A stretch of 64,000 nucleotides of DNA from Methylocystis sp. ATCC 49242 (GTDB lineage Bacteria > Pseudomonadota > Alphaproteobacteria > Rhizobiales > Beijerinckiaceae), in the NCBI RefSeq assembly GCF_000188155.2, contig NZ_KE124774.1, positions 2,114,356-2,178,355 of the forward strand. Reading direction: 5' to 3'. Shown in pieces: positions 38,592 through 48,680 of the stretch (position 1 is the first letter of the stretch; each line of letters opens with the position of its first letter). Below the pieces are notes generated by a model. The model was not told where the DNA came from. It ran no database searches and saw only the letters and a program-made list of their open reading frames with translations. The translations under genes were made by a program, and so were the position numbers.

Positions 38592-39526
38592 GTGTCCGTC
38601 CTGAAAGATGTTGAATCGAATGAATCTGTTGTGATGGATGGGAGGCGGTCTGATTCGTAGGAGGCCGTCGATGTGGACGAAGGCAAACCGGGCGAAATAC
38701 AATCGCGACAGGTTACGTTATCCGAGTGATGTGACGGACGAGGAGTGGGGGCATGTGGCGCCGCTTATTCCTCCGGCCAAGCGTGGCGGGCGCAAGCGTG
38801 AAGTGGACATGCGGGCGGTGTTCAACGCCATCATGTATGTGCTGAGCACGGGATGCCAATGGCGGTACATTCCCAAGGATTTTCCCCCGAAGAGCACAGT
38901 GTATCGTTATTTTTGCGATTGGGCCTGGTGCGGCGTTCTGGATCGCATGCACGACGCGCTCTACGTCATGTGTCGCGAACGAGCGGAACGAGAGGCGAGC
39001 CCCACCGCGGCGATCATCGATAGTCAGAGCGTGAAGAGCGCGGAAAAAGGGGGGCGCGCATTGATCCGCATGGCTATGACGCCGGCAAAAAGATCAAAGG
39101 CAAGAAACGCCACGTACTCGTCGATACGCAAGGTTTGTTGATGGGCGCCGTCGTTCACGGCGCCGACATTCAGGACCGAGACGGCGGCGTCTTGCTGCTT
39201 TCGACGTTGCATGGGCGGTTTCCCTTTCTTGAAAAGCTGTTGGCTGACAGCGCCTATCAGGGACCGATCTTCGCCGACGCAACGGGCAAAATCCTACCGT
39301 GTCTCAAAATCGAGATTATAAAACGATCCGATCAGGCGAAGGGCTTCGTGAAATTGCCCATGCGCTGGATCGTCGAAAGATCAATCGCCTGGCTAAACCG
39401 CTGTAGAAGACTGGCCAAGGATTGGGAAAACCTCAATATCACAGCGCTCGTGTTCCTGCGTTTCGCGTCGATTCGGCTCATGCTACGAAAGCTCTGCAAT
39501 TGTTGACTAACTTCTGGGACGGACTC
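38592..39526 (+). mobile_element. IS5-family element, 935 bp, copy B
   Basis: Same ends and length as copy A; TTA duplications at 38589-38591 and 39527-39529. Interrupts the glycosyltransferase gene. Confidence 0.93.
38671..39506 (+). CDS. IS5-family transposase (two overlapping frames)
   Basis: Encodes the same two overlapping products as copy A, with the same A5G6 switch point. See the entry at 19301. Confidence 0.85.
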
Positions 39527-40478
39527 TTAGCGTCGGCCAGCTTCCTTTGCACGGTGGCGATAAGTCCTTTCGACAATGGTCCGATATGGTGGTGGCGACC
39601 TTGGCCAATCCGCAAAATTTCAACTACCAGATCCGCGTAGCCAATCGGATAGCTGGGGCTGTGAATCTTATGCTCGCCCCCGCACGAGGCGGTCTTAAAA
39701 AAAGGCGAGGCGAACCGCGCCGGCGCCCGGACTTTGCCGCCCCTAGCGGTCAGGCAGAGATAACGATTGCTTGCAATGCCGTCATCATGGCGGCAACGGT
39801 GGTAGGAGAGGTTGTGCAGATCGACATGCACGACATTTTCTAGGTGACAGCCCAGCGCAGGAGTGTGGTCGCAGTGATGCAGGAAGTAGACCGGCGCGCT
39901 CAGATCGCGAGTGGCGGCAGCGTTGGCGATCGCATCATGGCCGTGATGAAGCATGAAAATGCGTCGAACCGACGGTCGAACAAGCCGTTGCTGGATGTCT
40001 CGCAGGCGGTCCAACGCGGTCTTGCCTTCGGCGATTTCTATTCCGAGGATGTTGGGATCCGTCAGATAGTCCCCTAGGATTGGAATCTTCAATTCATGGA
40101 GGTTGGTTGCAACAACCAGCACCGGCAGGTCATTAAGCGCTGCAATGTCTTTAACGATTTCACCGTGGCCCCCATGGCAGTTCAAATTGGTGATCAGGAT
40201 AACGTCATGGGGCTCCGGGACGGGTTTACATGAGGCGCCGAATAAAGCGTAGCAGGAGGCCTCCCCAATATCCTGACAAAGATGGTCGAACGCAGGAATA
40301 TTGAGGCTTTTCCCGAGCAAGGACGGCGAGTTCTGGAGCGTCAGAAATACAGCAGAGAGCTCGTTCAACGCCGAATTGAGATGCCCCAATCCAACAATTT
40401 TTTTGATCTTCTCGATCTGGCCGCTTATCGATTCCATGTCTCACGCCTCATCGCGATTGCATTGAGTTCCTCAAACCA

Positions 40479-41372
40479 CTAACGCATGCCCTGCCACCCG
40501 AACTCCACCGCCCAGGGCTGGAGAAGCTCAACAACTATATCCCACTCTTGTTCGCTTAGATGTCGGCTGATTCTGTTCTCTTTCTCAGCGTAATAGCGGT
40601 TCATCACGTTGATCACGGCTTCCATCCCGTCATCGTCCATCAGAGGCAGATCGCATCTGCGAAAGATTTTCTGCATTGTTTGTGTTGGGTTGTCGACCAA
40701 ATCCTCAAGCTTGATTTCGATGAACCGCGGATCGGCCAAAAGCCGCCGGCGCCGCTTGGCCAAGGCCGCGCATCGACCCTCGAAATCAACCAGCGAGGCG
40801 ACCAAGTTATTGGAAAGCCAACCCTTCTCCCGCAACGAGTAGTAAACGTCGAGTGGATTTCTTATCATATGAATGAAATAGCAGTCAGGAAAAAGCTCCC
40901 GGAGAAAGTCAAATCGCCAAATATTGGCGGGGGTCTTTTCAACCCAGCATTTTTTATTGGATATTGCGGCGGTATAGTCGAACGTTTCTTGGACAAAAGC
41001 CCGCACCGCTGAAATCAGCGGCTCGCGCTCGGGGAAGTACCTCTTTCTTAATACCACGCCCACGAAGCGGTCCAATGCATCGTTATATGAGGGGAAGATA
41101 TGATGTGAATATTGGTGGAGATCCCCGTATTTGCTCGGGACCTCGCCGGTCACTTCCGCTCTCATCTGACGCGTAAATCGCGTATAAGCCGTCATTGATG
41201 CGGGCGGTGAGAAGCGGATGGTCATGGCGTCGACCAGATCCGCGAACCCATCCTCTTCAACCAGGAACTTGGTTTCAATAGGAACCGCGAAGCAGTCCGG
41301 ATGATGGTAAAATATTTTGAGAGCAATCGTCGTCCCTGATCGGCCGAGACCGCCAATAAATATTCTTTTCAT
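40479..41372 (-). CDS. Sulfotransferase family protein
   Basis: A 297-residue cytosolic-type sulfotransferase that would move sulfate from PAPS to a sugar or lipid acceptor. The 5'-phosphosulfate-binding loop IGGLGRSGTT (residues 6-15) is clear, and a 3'-phosphate-binding region follows (FIHMIRNPLDVYYSLREKG, with the R.P.D.. pattern). Start overlaps the end of the preceding gene by 4 nt. It sits in a glycan operon, so a sulfated polysaccharide or glycolipid is a reasonable inference. Confidence 0.82.
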   Translation of the reverse strand: MKRIFIGGLGRSGTTIALKIFYHHPDCFAVPIETKFLVEEDGFADLVDAMTIRFSPPASMTAYTRFTRQMRAEVTGEVPSKYGDLHQYSHHIFPSYNDALDRFVGVVLRKRYFPEREPLISAVRAFVQETFDYTAAISNKKCWVEKTPANIWRFDFLRELFPDCYFIHMIRNPLDVYYSLREKGWLSNNLVASLVDFEGRCAALAKRRRRLLADPRFIEIKLEDLVDNPTQTMQKIFRRCDLPLMDDDGMEAVINVMNRYYAEKENRISRHLSEQEWDIVVELLQPWAVEFGWQGMR

Positions 41373-42364
41373 TGTGATCTCCAGTTTTGAAGAACGCCGC
41401 GGGCAGCCTCTACTGACAATTCGTAGTAGTCATGGCAAACGGCGCGAGCGCCGAATCCCTCCTTGAACTCGATCAAGCCGATATTGAGATAGAGACCCTG
41501 CCGCTCGTTCGAAACCCCAAAGTCGAACCAGCGACGTTTCGCGCAATATCTGCTGATCAAGTCGGAAAACAATAAATCCAGGGCTCCGGCCTTCAGGCCT
41601 TCGTCGCACCCAGCGATGTATTGGGCGTGTGCTACTCTTCCCGTGTCATAGATGACCGTTCCAGCAAGCACGTCCCCGGATGGCCCCGCCACGCAGTAGA
41701 GCCTTATCTGTTCGGGAAATCTGGCGGCAAGCAATGACATCTCCGAGAGGCTATGGACAGCGTGAGTCTCATATCGATCGGACAACCGGGCGTTCAGCAC
41801 CTCCCAGAAACCGGCCCAATTATCTGAATGAATTGCGCGTAAACCGGAGTTCGTCGCCTTGCGAGCGCCGCGACGGCGGCGTTCCTGAAACGGCGGGTAA
41901 TCACCAGGATCCAAGACGCTCAGCACGTCGCGCCGCACAAGGCTCGCGCCGGCCCTGAACAGAGCGTATCTGTCGTCCTCGGCGGGATGGCTGTGATAAA
42001 TACTGGGTACGGTCTTGTAATGCCATTTCGAAATCCCCGCATCGCTCATCCAAGCGAGGCAAGCGTTGAAACAATCCAAAATCAGTGGCGTCGTCATGGA
42101 AGCGCCAGTCACGAACCCGCCATAACTTAAACCGCCATGCGATATAAGTTGTTCATCACGCCGATTTGCCGGTAGTAGCGCGACGACCTGCCCCTCGCGC
42201 TGCACCAATAAGGAGCAATCCTGGAACCGATCCGAATGGTAATCCATATAGCCGCGGTTAAACAGGAAGGTCCCGTTACGGCTTTGGGCTACGAATTCAT
42301 TCCATAGAGGAGCCTGCGAGGACTGGAACGGTAGGACTTCGAGCTGTGAGGACAAACAGATCAC
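41369..42364 (-). CDS. FemAB/GNAT-like acyltransferase
   Basis: A 331-residue protein with the layout of the FemAB-like (BioF2/Acetyltransf_6) GNAT group: N-terminal RNGTFLFNRGYMDYHSDRF, HYKTVPSIYHSHPAEDDRYA, a basic RRRRGARKATNSGLR segment, and a second GNAT half with LAGTVIYDTGRVAHAQYIAG and WFDFGVSNERQGLYLNIGL. Members are common in polysaccharide clusters and transfer acyl or aminoacyl groups to sugars. Overlaps both neighbours by 4 nt. Confidence 0.78.
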   Translation of the reverse strand: MICLSSQLEVLPFQSSQAPLWNEFVAQSRNGTFLFNRGYMDYHSDRFQDCSLLVQREGQVVALLPANRRDEQLISHGGLSYGGFVTGASMTTPLILDCFNACLAWMSDAGISKWHYKTVPSIYHSHPAEDDRYALFRAGASLVRRDVLSVLDPGDYPPFQERRRRGARKATNSGLRAIHSDNWAGFWEVLNARLSDRYETHAVHSLSEMSLLAARFPEQIRLYCVAGPSGDVLAGTVIYDTGRVAHAQYIAGCDEGLKAGALDLLFSDLISRYCAKRRWFDFGVSNERQGLYLNIGLIEFKEGFGARAVCHDYYELSVEAARGVLQNWRSQ

Positions 42365-43278
42365 TCCTTCTCCAGCACAGCAACGCCAAATCCCGTAGCT
42401 CCATGTGAGTTTCCATTGTAGAACAGATATCTGCCGCCAGACGCATCAATTACGCAGGGGTAGCAAATCATTTCCTGATCCCAGCCATCCTCGGATCGCA
42501 TCAACTGCATGCGATGATCCTGGCGAGCCCAGCTCACGCCATCCTCACTTTCCGCATATCCCAAACGATATGGTTCGGTTCGGGATCGGATTGAATACCA
42601 CATCTTGTATAGGCTTCCGTCTTTGATGACCCAGGGACGCCCGAATCCGAACTCCGAAGGATTGGAGAAATTGATGGCGATCACGCTATCGCGCGACCAG
42701 TTGAGCCCGTCGTCTGAGCGGGTCGTGCGTATTATATATTCTGGGTATTGCTTCTCTCCGACATACCCCCAACGGTGCGCGGAGACGTACCAGCAGCGGT
42801 AACTGCCATCGGGTTCGCGTAAAATCGTGGTAGCCGAGCGAACGAAAGGCTCCGTCTCGGTGCGATCCAGGATCGGAGTTCGTCGTAGCCGCTGAAAGAC
42901 GCCGTCCTCGCCCCGCCGGGCCACTCCGGCGAACAACATGTAGGGCACGCGCTCGCATCTCTGCCAGCCGATGTAATACATAACCGCGCCGACCTCGCTC
43001 TGCACGAGCGCGGATGGATTGACGCCACTGTCGTCGAAACAGCCCAACTCGCCAATATCCAGAACAGGATCGGGCCGGTCGTGTAGAATGTGGGTCGGGT
43101 TCCGCGCGTCCAGTTCGAGGACGCCGATGCGGCCGTTACGCTCCTCATCGATCGAAGCGTAGTAAACACGTAACCGGTCGTCATCGACCAGCTCCGCTGT
43201 CGGAATAATGGCATAGGATCTTGCCCAGCGCCGGCTTCCATCTGGGGCAAAGATCCGGCCCAGTTTCCGCCACTTCAT
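42361..43278 (-). CDS. Five-bladed propeller, glycosidase-like protein
   Basis: A 305-residue soluble protein resembling the GH43/GH130-like five-bladed propeller superfamily. Blade signatures recur: RVYYASIDEERNGRIGVLEL, AVMYYIGWQRCERVPYMLFA, SYRCWYVSAHRWG, YKMWYSIRSR, YRLGYAESEDGVSW and YLFYNGNSHGATGFGVA. No signal peptide is seen, so it acts in the cytoplasm, perhaps trimming or transferring on a precursor. Catalytic residues cannot be assigned with confidence. Overlaps the acyltransferase genes on both sides by 4 nt. Confidence 0.72.
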   Translation of the reverse strand: MKWRKLGRIFAPDGSRRWARSYAIIPTAELVDDDRLRVYYASIDEERNGRIGVLELDARNPTHILHDRPDPVLDIGELGCFDDSGVNPSALVQSEVGAVMYYIGWQRCERVPYMLFAGVARRGEDGVFQRLRRTPILDRTETEPFVRSATTILREPDGSYRCWYVSAHRWGYVGEKQYPEYIIRTTRSDDGLNWSRDSVIAINFSNPSEFGFGRPWVIKDGSLYKMWYSIRSRTEPYRLGYAESEDGVSWARQDHRMQLMRSEDGWDQEMICYPCVIDASGGRYLFYNGNSHGATGFGVAVLEKE

Positions 43279-43663
43279 GTTCCTACTCGCACCTTGAAAA
43301 ACCGTAGGGCCGATACTTTCGACGGTTCTTCGCTCTTGGCCGGGTAGAGTGCCGCGGGCTCGGTGTCGTTCATAAGCGTGACGCCAGGACCGGTCCAGTT
43401 ATCGTCGCCCACAGTTACGTTATTGGCTAACGTCGTATTGACGCCGAGGAAGGTGTTGCGCCCGATTTTACAAAAACCTGAAACAACAACATGCGAAGAC
43501 AGGAAAACGTTTTCTCCAATCGTCGAGTGATGCCCAATGTGGTTTCCTGACCACATGATGACGTTGCTTCCGACTTTAACGAAAGGCTGAACAACATTGT
43601 TCTCCATGATGAAACAATGCTCTCCAAGTTCGACATTGCGCCAAACGAAGGCCTTGCTGCTTA

Positions 43664-44598
43664 GTGTCCGTCCTGAAAGATGTTGAATCGAATGAATCTG
43701 TTGTGATGGATGGGAGGCGGTCTGATTCGTAGGAGGCCGTCGATGTGGACGAAGGCAAACCGGGCGAAATACAATCGCGACAGGTTACGTTATCCGAGTG
43801 ATGTGACGGACGAGGAGTGGGGGCATGTGGCGCCGCTTATTCCTCCGGCCAAGCGTGGCGGGCGCAAGCGTGAAGTGGACATGCGGGCGGTGTTCAACGC
43901 CATCATGTATGTGCTGAGCACGGGATGCCAATGGCGGTACATTCCCAAGGATTTTCCCCCGAAGAGCACAGTGTATCGTTATTTTTGCGATTGGGCCTGG
44001 TGCGGCGTTCTGGATCGCATGCACGACGCGCTCTACGTCATGTGTCGCGAACGAGCGGAACGAGAGGCGAGCCCCACCGCGGCGATCATCGATAGTCAGA
44101 GCGTGAAGAGCGCGGAAAAAGGGGGGCGCGCATTGATCCGCATGGCTATGACGCCGGCAAAAAGATCAAAGGCAAGAAACGCCACGTACTCGTCGATACG
44201 CAAGGTTTGTTGATGGGCGCCGTCGTTCACGGCGCCGACATTCAGGACCGAGACGGCGGCGTCTTGCTGCTTTCGACGTTGCATGGGCGGTTTCCCTTTC
44301 TTGAAAAGCTGTTGGCTGACAGCGCCTATCAGGGACCGATCTTCGCCGACGCAACGGGCAAAATCCTACCGTGTCTCAAAATCGAGATTATAAAACGATC
44401 CGATCAGGCGAAGGGCTTCGTGAAATTGCCCATGCGCTGGATCGTCGAAAGATCAATCGCCTGGCTAAACCGCTGTAGAAGACTGGCCAAGGATTGGGAA
44501 AACCTCAATATCACAGCGCTCGTGTTCCTGCGTTTCGCGTCGATTCGGCTCATGCTACGAAAGCTCTGCAATTGTTGACTAACTTCTGGGACGGACTC
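43664..44598 (+). mobile_element. IS5-family element, 935 bp, copy C
   Basis: Same ends and length as copies A and B; TTA duplications at 43661-43663 and 44599-44601. Interrupts the PglD-like acyltransferase gene. Confidence 0.93.
43743..44578 (+). CDS. IS5-family transposase (two overlapping frames)
   Basis: Encodes the same two overlapping products as copies A and B. See the entry at 19301 for the frame structure. Confidence 0.85.
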
Positions 44599-44901
44599 TT
44601 ATATAGCTCGCCGCTGAGTAACCTCGGCTTTTGACTTCATCCAGCAGCCGTCGTCGCAGGCGGTTGAGCTGGCCGTAGGTGATCGCCACAAAGACATGAT
44701 GCTCCGCAGGATCGTAGAGATCCGCCAATTGTTCAAAAGCAACGACCGGCAAATCGAGCAGTCGTTCACGACGCAGGAACGCTTTTTCCACTGCGAAGGC
44801 GACCGGCTCATAGGCCGAATCATACTTGAAATATTCATAAGCGATTTCCGCGAACGCGCTGTCGCCAACAATGACTAAACGACGTTTTCCAGCGTCATTC
44901 A

Positions 44902-45684
44902 TTACGGCCTCCTGATCAAGATGTCTTCCCGACGGTTCGCCATTGGAAGCTCAGCGGGTTGAGGCAAGACAAACGCGTCGAAGCCTGCTGTTCGGGCCCG
45001 CTCCACCAAGCCCAGAACGACAGCGTCCGTGATCCGTCCATGCTCGATCTGATCTATTTTCACCTCAGGCAAACCGTTGGTGCGCAGGTATGCTCTGTGA
45101 TAGGCGACGCCGGCATCGCTTGAGAGGAAGCGGTGCCGTTTCGACACGTTGGGAATATCACCAAGCAACAAGCAGCCGTTCGGTCGTAGCAGCGCCATTA
45201 ATGAATCCAAGAAGACAAATGGATTGGCTTCCAGAAACACATGCTGGAGCACACTATAGACAATGATAGCGTCGAACCCATCCCTGATGTGGGACGTTAG
45301 TCCGTCGCAATCGTCAGGAAACCGGCCCGCGATTTTGGTGGCGCATCTTTCGTCAGGGAGCATGTCGAGCATCTCTCGGGCGTCGAGCAGAACAAGTTCA
45401 TGCTCACGTTCTACGCAATGCCGGATGATCATTCGCGGTAATTCGCTACACCCCGGACCCACATCCAGGACACGTTTACGGGACCTGGTCAGAGTGCCTA
45501 CCTTCGTCAAGATATCCGAAAAGATCCTTCCCTCGTGTCCCTCACGAAACTCCTTCGGGAATCCAATTTTTTCGTAGATATTGAGAGAGGAATCTTCGGC
45601 CATGCGACGAAAGTCCTCAAATCGCAACCCTCCGAAGCGAGCGGTTTCCGTGTTGCCATCCACCTTGGTGGGATCTGAGGTCAT
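44902..45684 (-). CDS. Class I SAM-dependent methyltransferase
   Basis: A 260-residue Rossmann-fold methyltransferase. Motif I is RVLDVGPGCSELPRM, followed by ELVLLDAREMLDMLPD, DAIIVYSVLQHVFLE (motif IV region) and LRPNGCLLLGDIPN. The ATG at 45684 is preferred, with GGGAG upstream; an in-frame TTG at 45702 would add six residues. Its stop shares one base with the start of the PglD-like gene. The acceptor, probably a sugar or sugar nucleotide, is unknown. Confidence 0.82.
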   Translation of the reverse strand: MTSDPTKVDGNTETARFGGLRFEDFRRMAEDSSLNIYEKIGFPKEFREGHEGRIFSDILTKVGTLTRSRKRVLDVGPGCSELPRMIIRHCVEREHELVLLDAREMLDMLPDERCATKIAGRFPDDCDGLTSHIRDGFDAIIVYSVLQHVFLEANPFVFLDSLMALLRPNGCLLLGDIPNVSKRHRFLSSDAGVAYHRAYLRTNGLPEVKIDQIEHGRITDAVVLGLVERARTAGFDAFVLPQPAELPMANRREDILIRRP

Positions 45685-45777
45685 CTTACTTAACTCTCCC
45701 AAAACGACATGCAGCGAAGTCGCTTCCGTATTCGTTTACGTAAGTCGAGGTCTTTAATCCTTTTCCCTAACCACACG

Positions 45778-46602
45778 CTAAACCGATAGCTTTCGTTGCA
45801 GATGCTCTCGACGCCATTGAATTACCGAATCAGCGGTCTGCCATCGATACCCGAGCAATCCTGAGAGGAATGGGTCGTCGGCAAACCGACCGCCCATCAT
45901 TCGGGAGAAATTGATTTGCTGTTGGATGAGGGGAACCGTATAGAGGTTATTGATCGCGCGACGGATGGAATTTGACCGGTTTACGCCCGCGCGATGATAG
46001 GCCAATGCGTCGAAAATTACTGTGTCTCCAGGCTCGCATATGATCTGCACTTCATGCTTGTGAACGTATTCTTCGGACGGGAACATCTCATGCAGATGTG
46101 ACCCAGGGATGAAGAACGTGCCGCCGGTTACTTCATTAAAGGGTTCGATTGCGAAGAGTGTCTGCAACGCGATGGGCCGAGAAATCGTGAAATGCTGGTA
46201 TTGAAGCTCACGATGCCAAGCCGTCTGATAAAGCTCGCCTGATGGCGGATTGAGGATCCCTACCTGCGAAGATAGGCTGAGGTTATTGCCTATAACCCGC
46301 TTGACAATTTCCAGCAGGCATTCATTGCAAGCAATGCGGTGCAGGAAGAAGTCGTCAAATGCGAGCATTGATCGGACAATGTGCCGATCGTGGATCAATC
46401 CGATGTTATCCTCGCCGAACTCTTGAACCTGGGCTCCGTAAATTTCGTCGAGACGCCGACTGGCATAGTCGACCTCTTCCTTCAGAAGGCATCCGCGGAC
46501 CAGAGAAAAACCGTCTCTTGTCAATTCCTCGATGATCCGGTCTTGTTCCGAGTTATTGATATGACGCTCGGTTACGCCATGAGTCTTGATTTCCTGGTTC
46601 AT
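45778..46602 (-). CDS. PhyH-type Fe(II)/2-oxoglutarate dioxygenase
   Basis: A 274-residue member of the phytanoyl-CoA dioxygenase family. The facial triad region is visible as TAWHRELQYQH (first metal His) and a distal YHRAGVNRS with the second His, plus Arg for 2-oxoglutarate; the usual acidic residue after the first His appears as Glu. Family members in glycan or natural-product clusters hydroxylate or desaturate small substrates. The ATG at 46602 was chosen; the longer frame overlaps the GT61 gene and is basic and unlike the family. Confidence 0.78.
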   Translation of the reverse strand: MNQEIKTHGVTERHINNSEQDRIIEELTRDGFSLVRGCLLKEEVDYASRRLDEIYGAQVQEFGEDNIGLIHDRHIVRSMLAFDDFFLHRIACNECLLEIVKRVIGNNLSLSSQVGILNPPSGELYQTAWHRELQYQHFTISRPIALQTLFAIEPFNEVTGGTFFIPGSHLHEMFPSEEYVHKHEVQIICEPGDTVIFDALAYHRAGVNRSNSIRRAINNLYTVPLIQQQINFSRMMGGRFADDPFLSGLLGYRWQTADSVIQWRREHLQRKLSV

Positions 46603-46688
46603 TGTCGGGGCCCTGAATTTTAGCTGATGCTGCTGCCTGAGATTTCTGTCGATGGATCGCGAAGAAGCTGTACGCCGCCGCTTCCCCT

Positions 46689-48581
46689 TTACGACAACGC
46701 AACATCGCTCTCGGTCGCCATACTCAGATTTTCTTCCATTCCTAGCCGCTCCATGCATTGCTGCACCTCTCCCAGATGCGCAATCATGTCATCCTGAACG
46801 GCCAACTCATGCGTTCCCTCGAGGCGCAAGCACTCGATCAGTCGCATTTTCAAGTCCAGCAGGTGGCCGAACTGCATCAGGTAGTAGTAATTGCTGTACT
46901 CACTGCCGTTCACCAAAACACAGACGGTTGCACCCGGCTGACAGAAGACAAGATTGGCCAAAGCCGCCCCTGCCTCGCTGACGATGTAACGCGCGTTCGA
47001 AAATGCCTGAACTTGCTGTGCGAAGCTCGCTGCTCCCGGATCGAAGGAAATAAAGCCCTGTTTTTTCAACTGGAACTCTAAAGCTTCGCGATTTATGAGA
47101 CGTCGAAAATCCACATTTTGCCGCGCGATATACACTCGCTCAAACTGCTTTATGTTACGTCGCAGCAGGGGCTCGGCCAGACGTCGTAGAAGCTGAACAG
47201 CCGTGGGCGATATAAGAATGTCGTGACGCTCCGGGTGGTGGCGCGTATGAACCTCGTTGTGACAGATGTCGGTCACATAATGGAGCTTGCTGACTTCGAC
47301 ATTACACCCACTCCCTACTCTAATTAGAGCAGGCTGTCTGCCAACCGCCAATTCCAATATTTCCCTCATCTGTGGAGCGATCCGGTCATGCACGAGAAGC
47401 GGGAGGTCGCCAACAAGTCCTTGTTCGCGTGCAAGTAACAGACGGGGTAGCACTTCAAGCAACCAATGGAAATAATTATGCCCGTGATCGTGAAGTAGCG
47501 AAAATGCCTCGTCTACGCGCGCAATCGTTGGGAAGCTGCGAATAGCACAGTTCCCGTTAGCCTCGTGCAATATGACAGGCGATTTGATCTCGGCCGTTCG
47601 CTCACCAGGGACGTCGAGATAATCGTAAAGATAGTCATGGACGCCAACACGGATCAACGAGGTTTCTCCCATTACCGCAACGTCATTGAGCTGCACGTAA
47701 TGAACTGTTGGAAGATCGCACCATTCATCAGGACGAGGGTCGGGAGATCGATTAGGAAAAATCGGAGTTGGCGCCAGAACTCTTTCCGCGGCCGGCAAAG
47801 GCGTCTGACAAATCTCATTGCGCAAGGCATAATCGACGACCTTTTTGATACGGCCTGTCTCGATAACCATGCCGTTTGCATTTCCGAGCTGAGGCAGAGG
47901 GAAATAATAATTGAAGAAAAAGTTGTAAGCGGTCTTCGCTACGAGTAGCCAATTGCTGGCCAGAGCCATAACGGCCAAGATAATCCAGAAATTGTTTCGG
48001 AAAGAGCGACGCTTTAAACCTAGGAAGGTCGACGTTTGCCAGTAGCGTTCTATATTTTCACTGTCGTGTGGAATCAGAAATGTGGCCTGCCGTTCCAATC
48101 CGTCCTTCCATTCGATGCCCAGGAAGGTCGCCTGACTCCGGGCGAAATCCTCATCATCCATGTTCTTCATCAAATTATACGGAACCCGCATTTCTGAAAT
48201 TCCGCACCGGACGAAATGTTCGACCTTGTTCGTCACGCTGTTGAGATCGGGATAGATCGCTGCATAGTCAGCTTCATCAAAGCCGATGACAGACAGGACT
48301 CCGTCGCGATTGCGATCGCAATCGAGCGCGCAAGGGACCCTCCCTTCATATATGCCATTCCTGATGAAGTGGTCGAACGGGTCGATGCCTGCGTTTGCGA
48401 CGTCGATATAGGCATCGCAATAATAGAGCTCGTCAAATGCCAGCATTGTCTTGAAAAATGCCAATTCCTCAGCTGACACATTCGCAAGGTCGATTTTTGC
48501 GAAAGCGCCCGCGAAGTAATCGCGTTTCCTTGGCTCGGTCATTGCGCGTCTGCCCAAAGCGGTAGCAGTCCTTGGCAACAC
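46689..48581 (-). CDS. GT61-family glycosyltransferase
   Basis: A 630-residue protein. The C-terminal half matches GT61/DUF563: HDHGHNYFHWLLEVLPRLLL, then ERVYIARQNVDFRRLINREA and IVSEAGAALANLVFCQPGAT. The N-terminal region has two copies of a FDE..Y....YID......DP..HF...G..E.R repeat found in front of some glycosyltransferases, then a hydrophobic segment (FWIILAVMALASNWLLVAK). The start is taken as TTG at 48581 because GAGAGGA lies six bases upstream; an ATG at 48542 is the alternative. Sits between the aminotransferase and dioxygenase genes. Confidence 0.82.
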   Translation of the reverse strand: MLPRTATALGRRAMTEPRKRDYFAGAFAKIDLANVSAEELAFFKTMLAFDELYYCDAYIDVANAGIDPFDHFIRNGIYEGRVPCALDCDRNRDGVLSVIGFDEADYAAIYPDLNSVTNKVEHFVRCGISEMRVPYNLMKNMDDEDFARSQATFLGIEWKDGLERQATFLIPHDSENIERYWQTSTFLGLKRRSFRNNFWIILAVMALASNWLLVAKTAYNFFFNYYFPLPQLGNANGMVIETGRIKKVVDYALRNEICQTPLPAAERVLAPTPIFPNRSPDPRPDEWCDLPTVHYVQLNDVAVMGETSLIRVGVHDYLYDYLDVPGERTAEIKSPVILHEANGNCAIRSFPTIARVDEAFSLLHDHGHNYFHWLLEVLPRLLLAREQGLVGDLPLLVHDRIAPQMREILELAVGRQPALIRVGSGCNVEVSKLHYVTDICHNEVHTRHHPERHDILISPTAVQLLRRLAEPLLRRNIKQFERVYIARQNVDFRRLINREALEFQLKKQGFISFDPGAASFAQQVQAFSNARYIVSEAGAALANLVFCQPGATVCVLVNGSEYSNYYYLMQFGHLLDLKMRLIECLRLEGTHELAVQDDMIAHLGEVQQCMERLGMEENLSMATESDVALS

Positions 48582-48680
48582 GAGTCCTCTCGAACGGTGC
48601 GACTGCTGTCGTCAGGCAAAATGTTTTGATGCTGCACTCGGGACTCTCTCTTCGTAATCTTAGCTTGAGACGTAGATTCT

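Larger units (their letters stand above)
38147..40437 (-). pseudogene. Glycosyltransferase (GT4-like), split by IS5
   Basis: Removing the IS at 38592-39526 and one TTA copy joins 40437-39527 with 38588-38147 into a 450-residue open frame. The C-terminal half carries a GT-B nucleotide-sugar binding layout (QGGGKGIIEAMSAGVPVLIH, where EAM.AG.PV is typical of GT4). The N-terminal part has a Rossmann-like start, VILITNLNCHGGHGEIVKDI. It would have added a sugar to a cytoplasmic glycan intermediate. It is the last gene of the operon and is now inactive. Confidence 0.8.
43275..44902 (-). pseudogene. PglD/NeuD-like sugar acyltransferase, split by IS5
   Basis: Deleting the IS at 43664-44598 and one TTA joins 44902-44599 and 43660-43275 in frame, giving 229 residues. 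The N-terminal part has the Rossmann-type start RRLVIVGDSAFAEIAYEYF of PglD-like enzymes. The C-terminal part is a left-handed beta-helix built of hexapeptide repeats (VGSNVIMWSGNHIGHHSTIG, NVTVGDD), with a catalytic-type His in the GNHIGHH segment. It would acetylate an amino-sugar nucleotide. Inactivated by the insertion. Confidence 0.85.
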
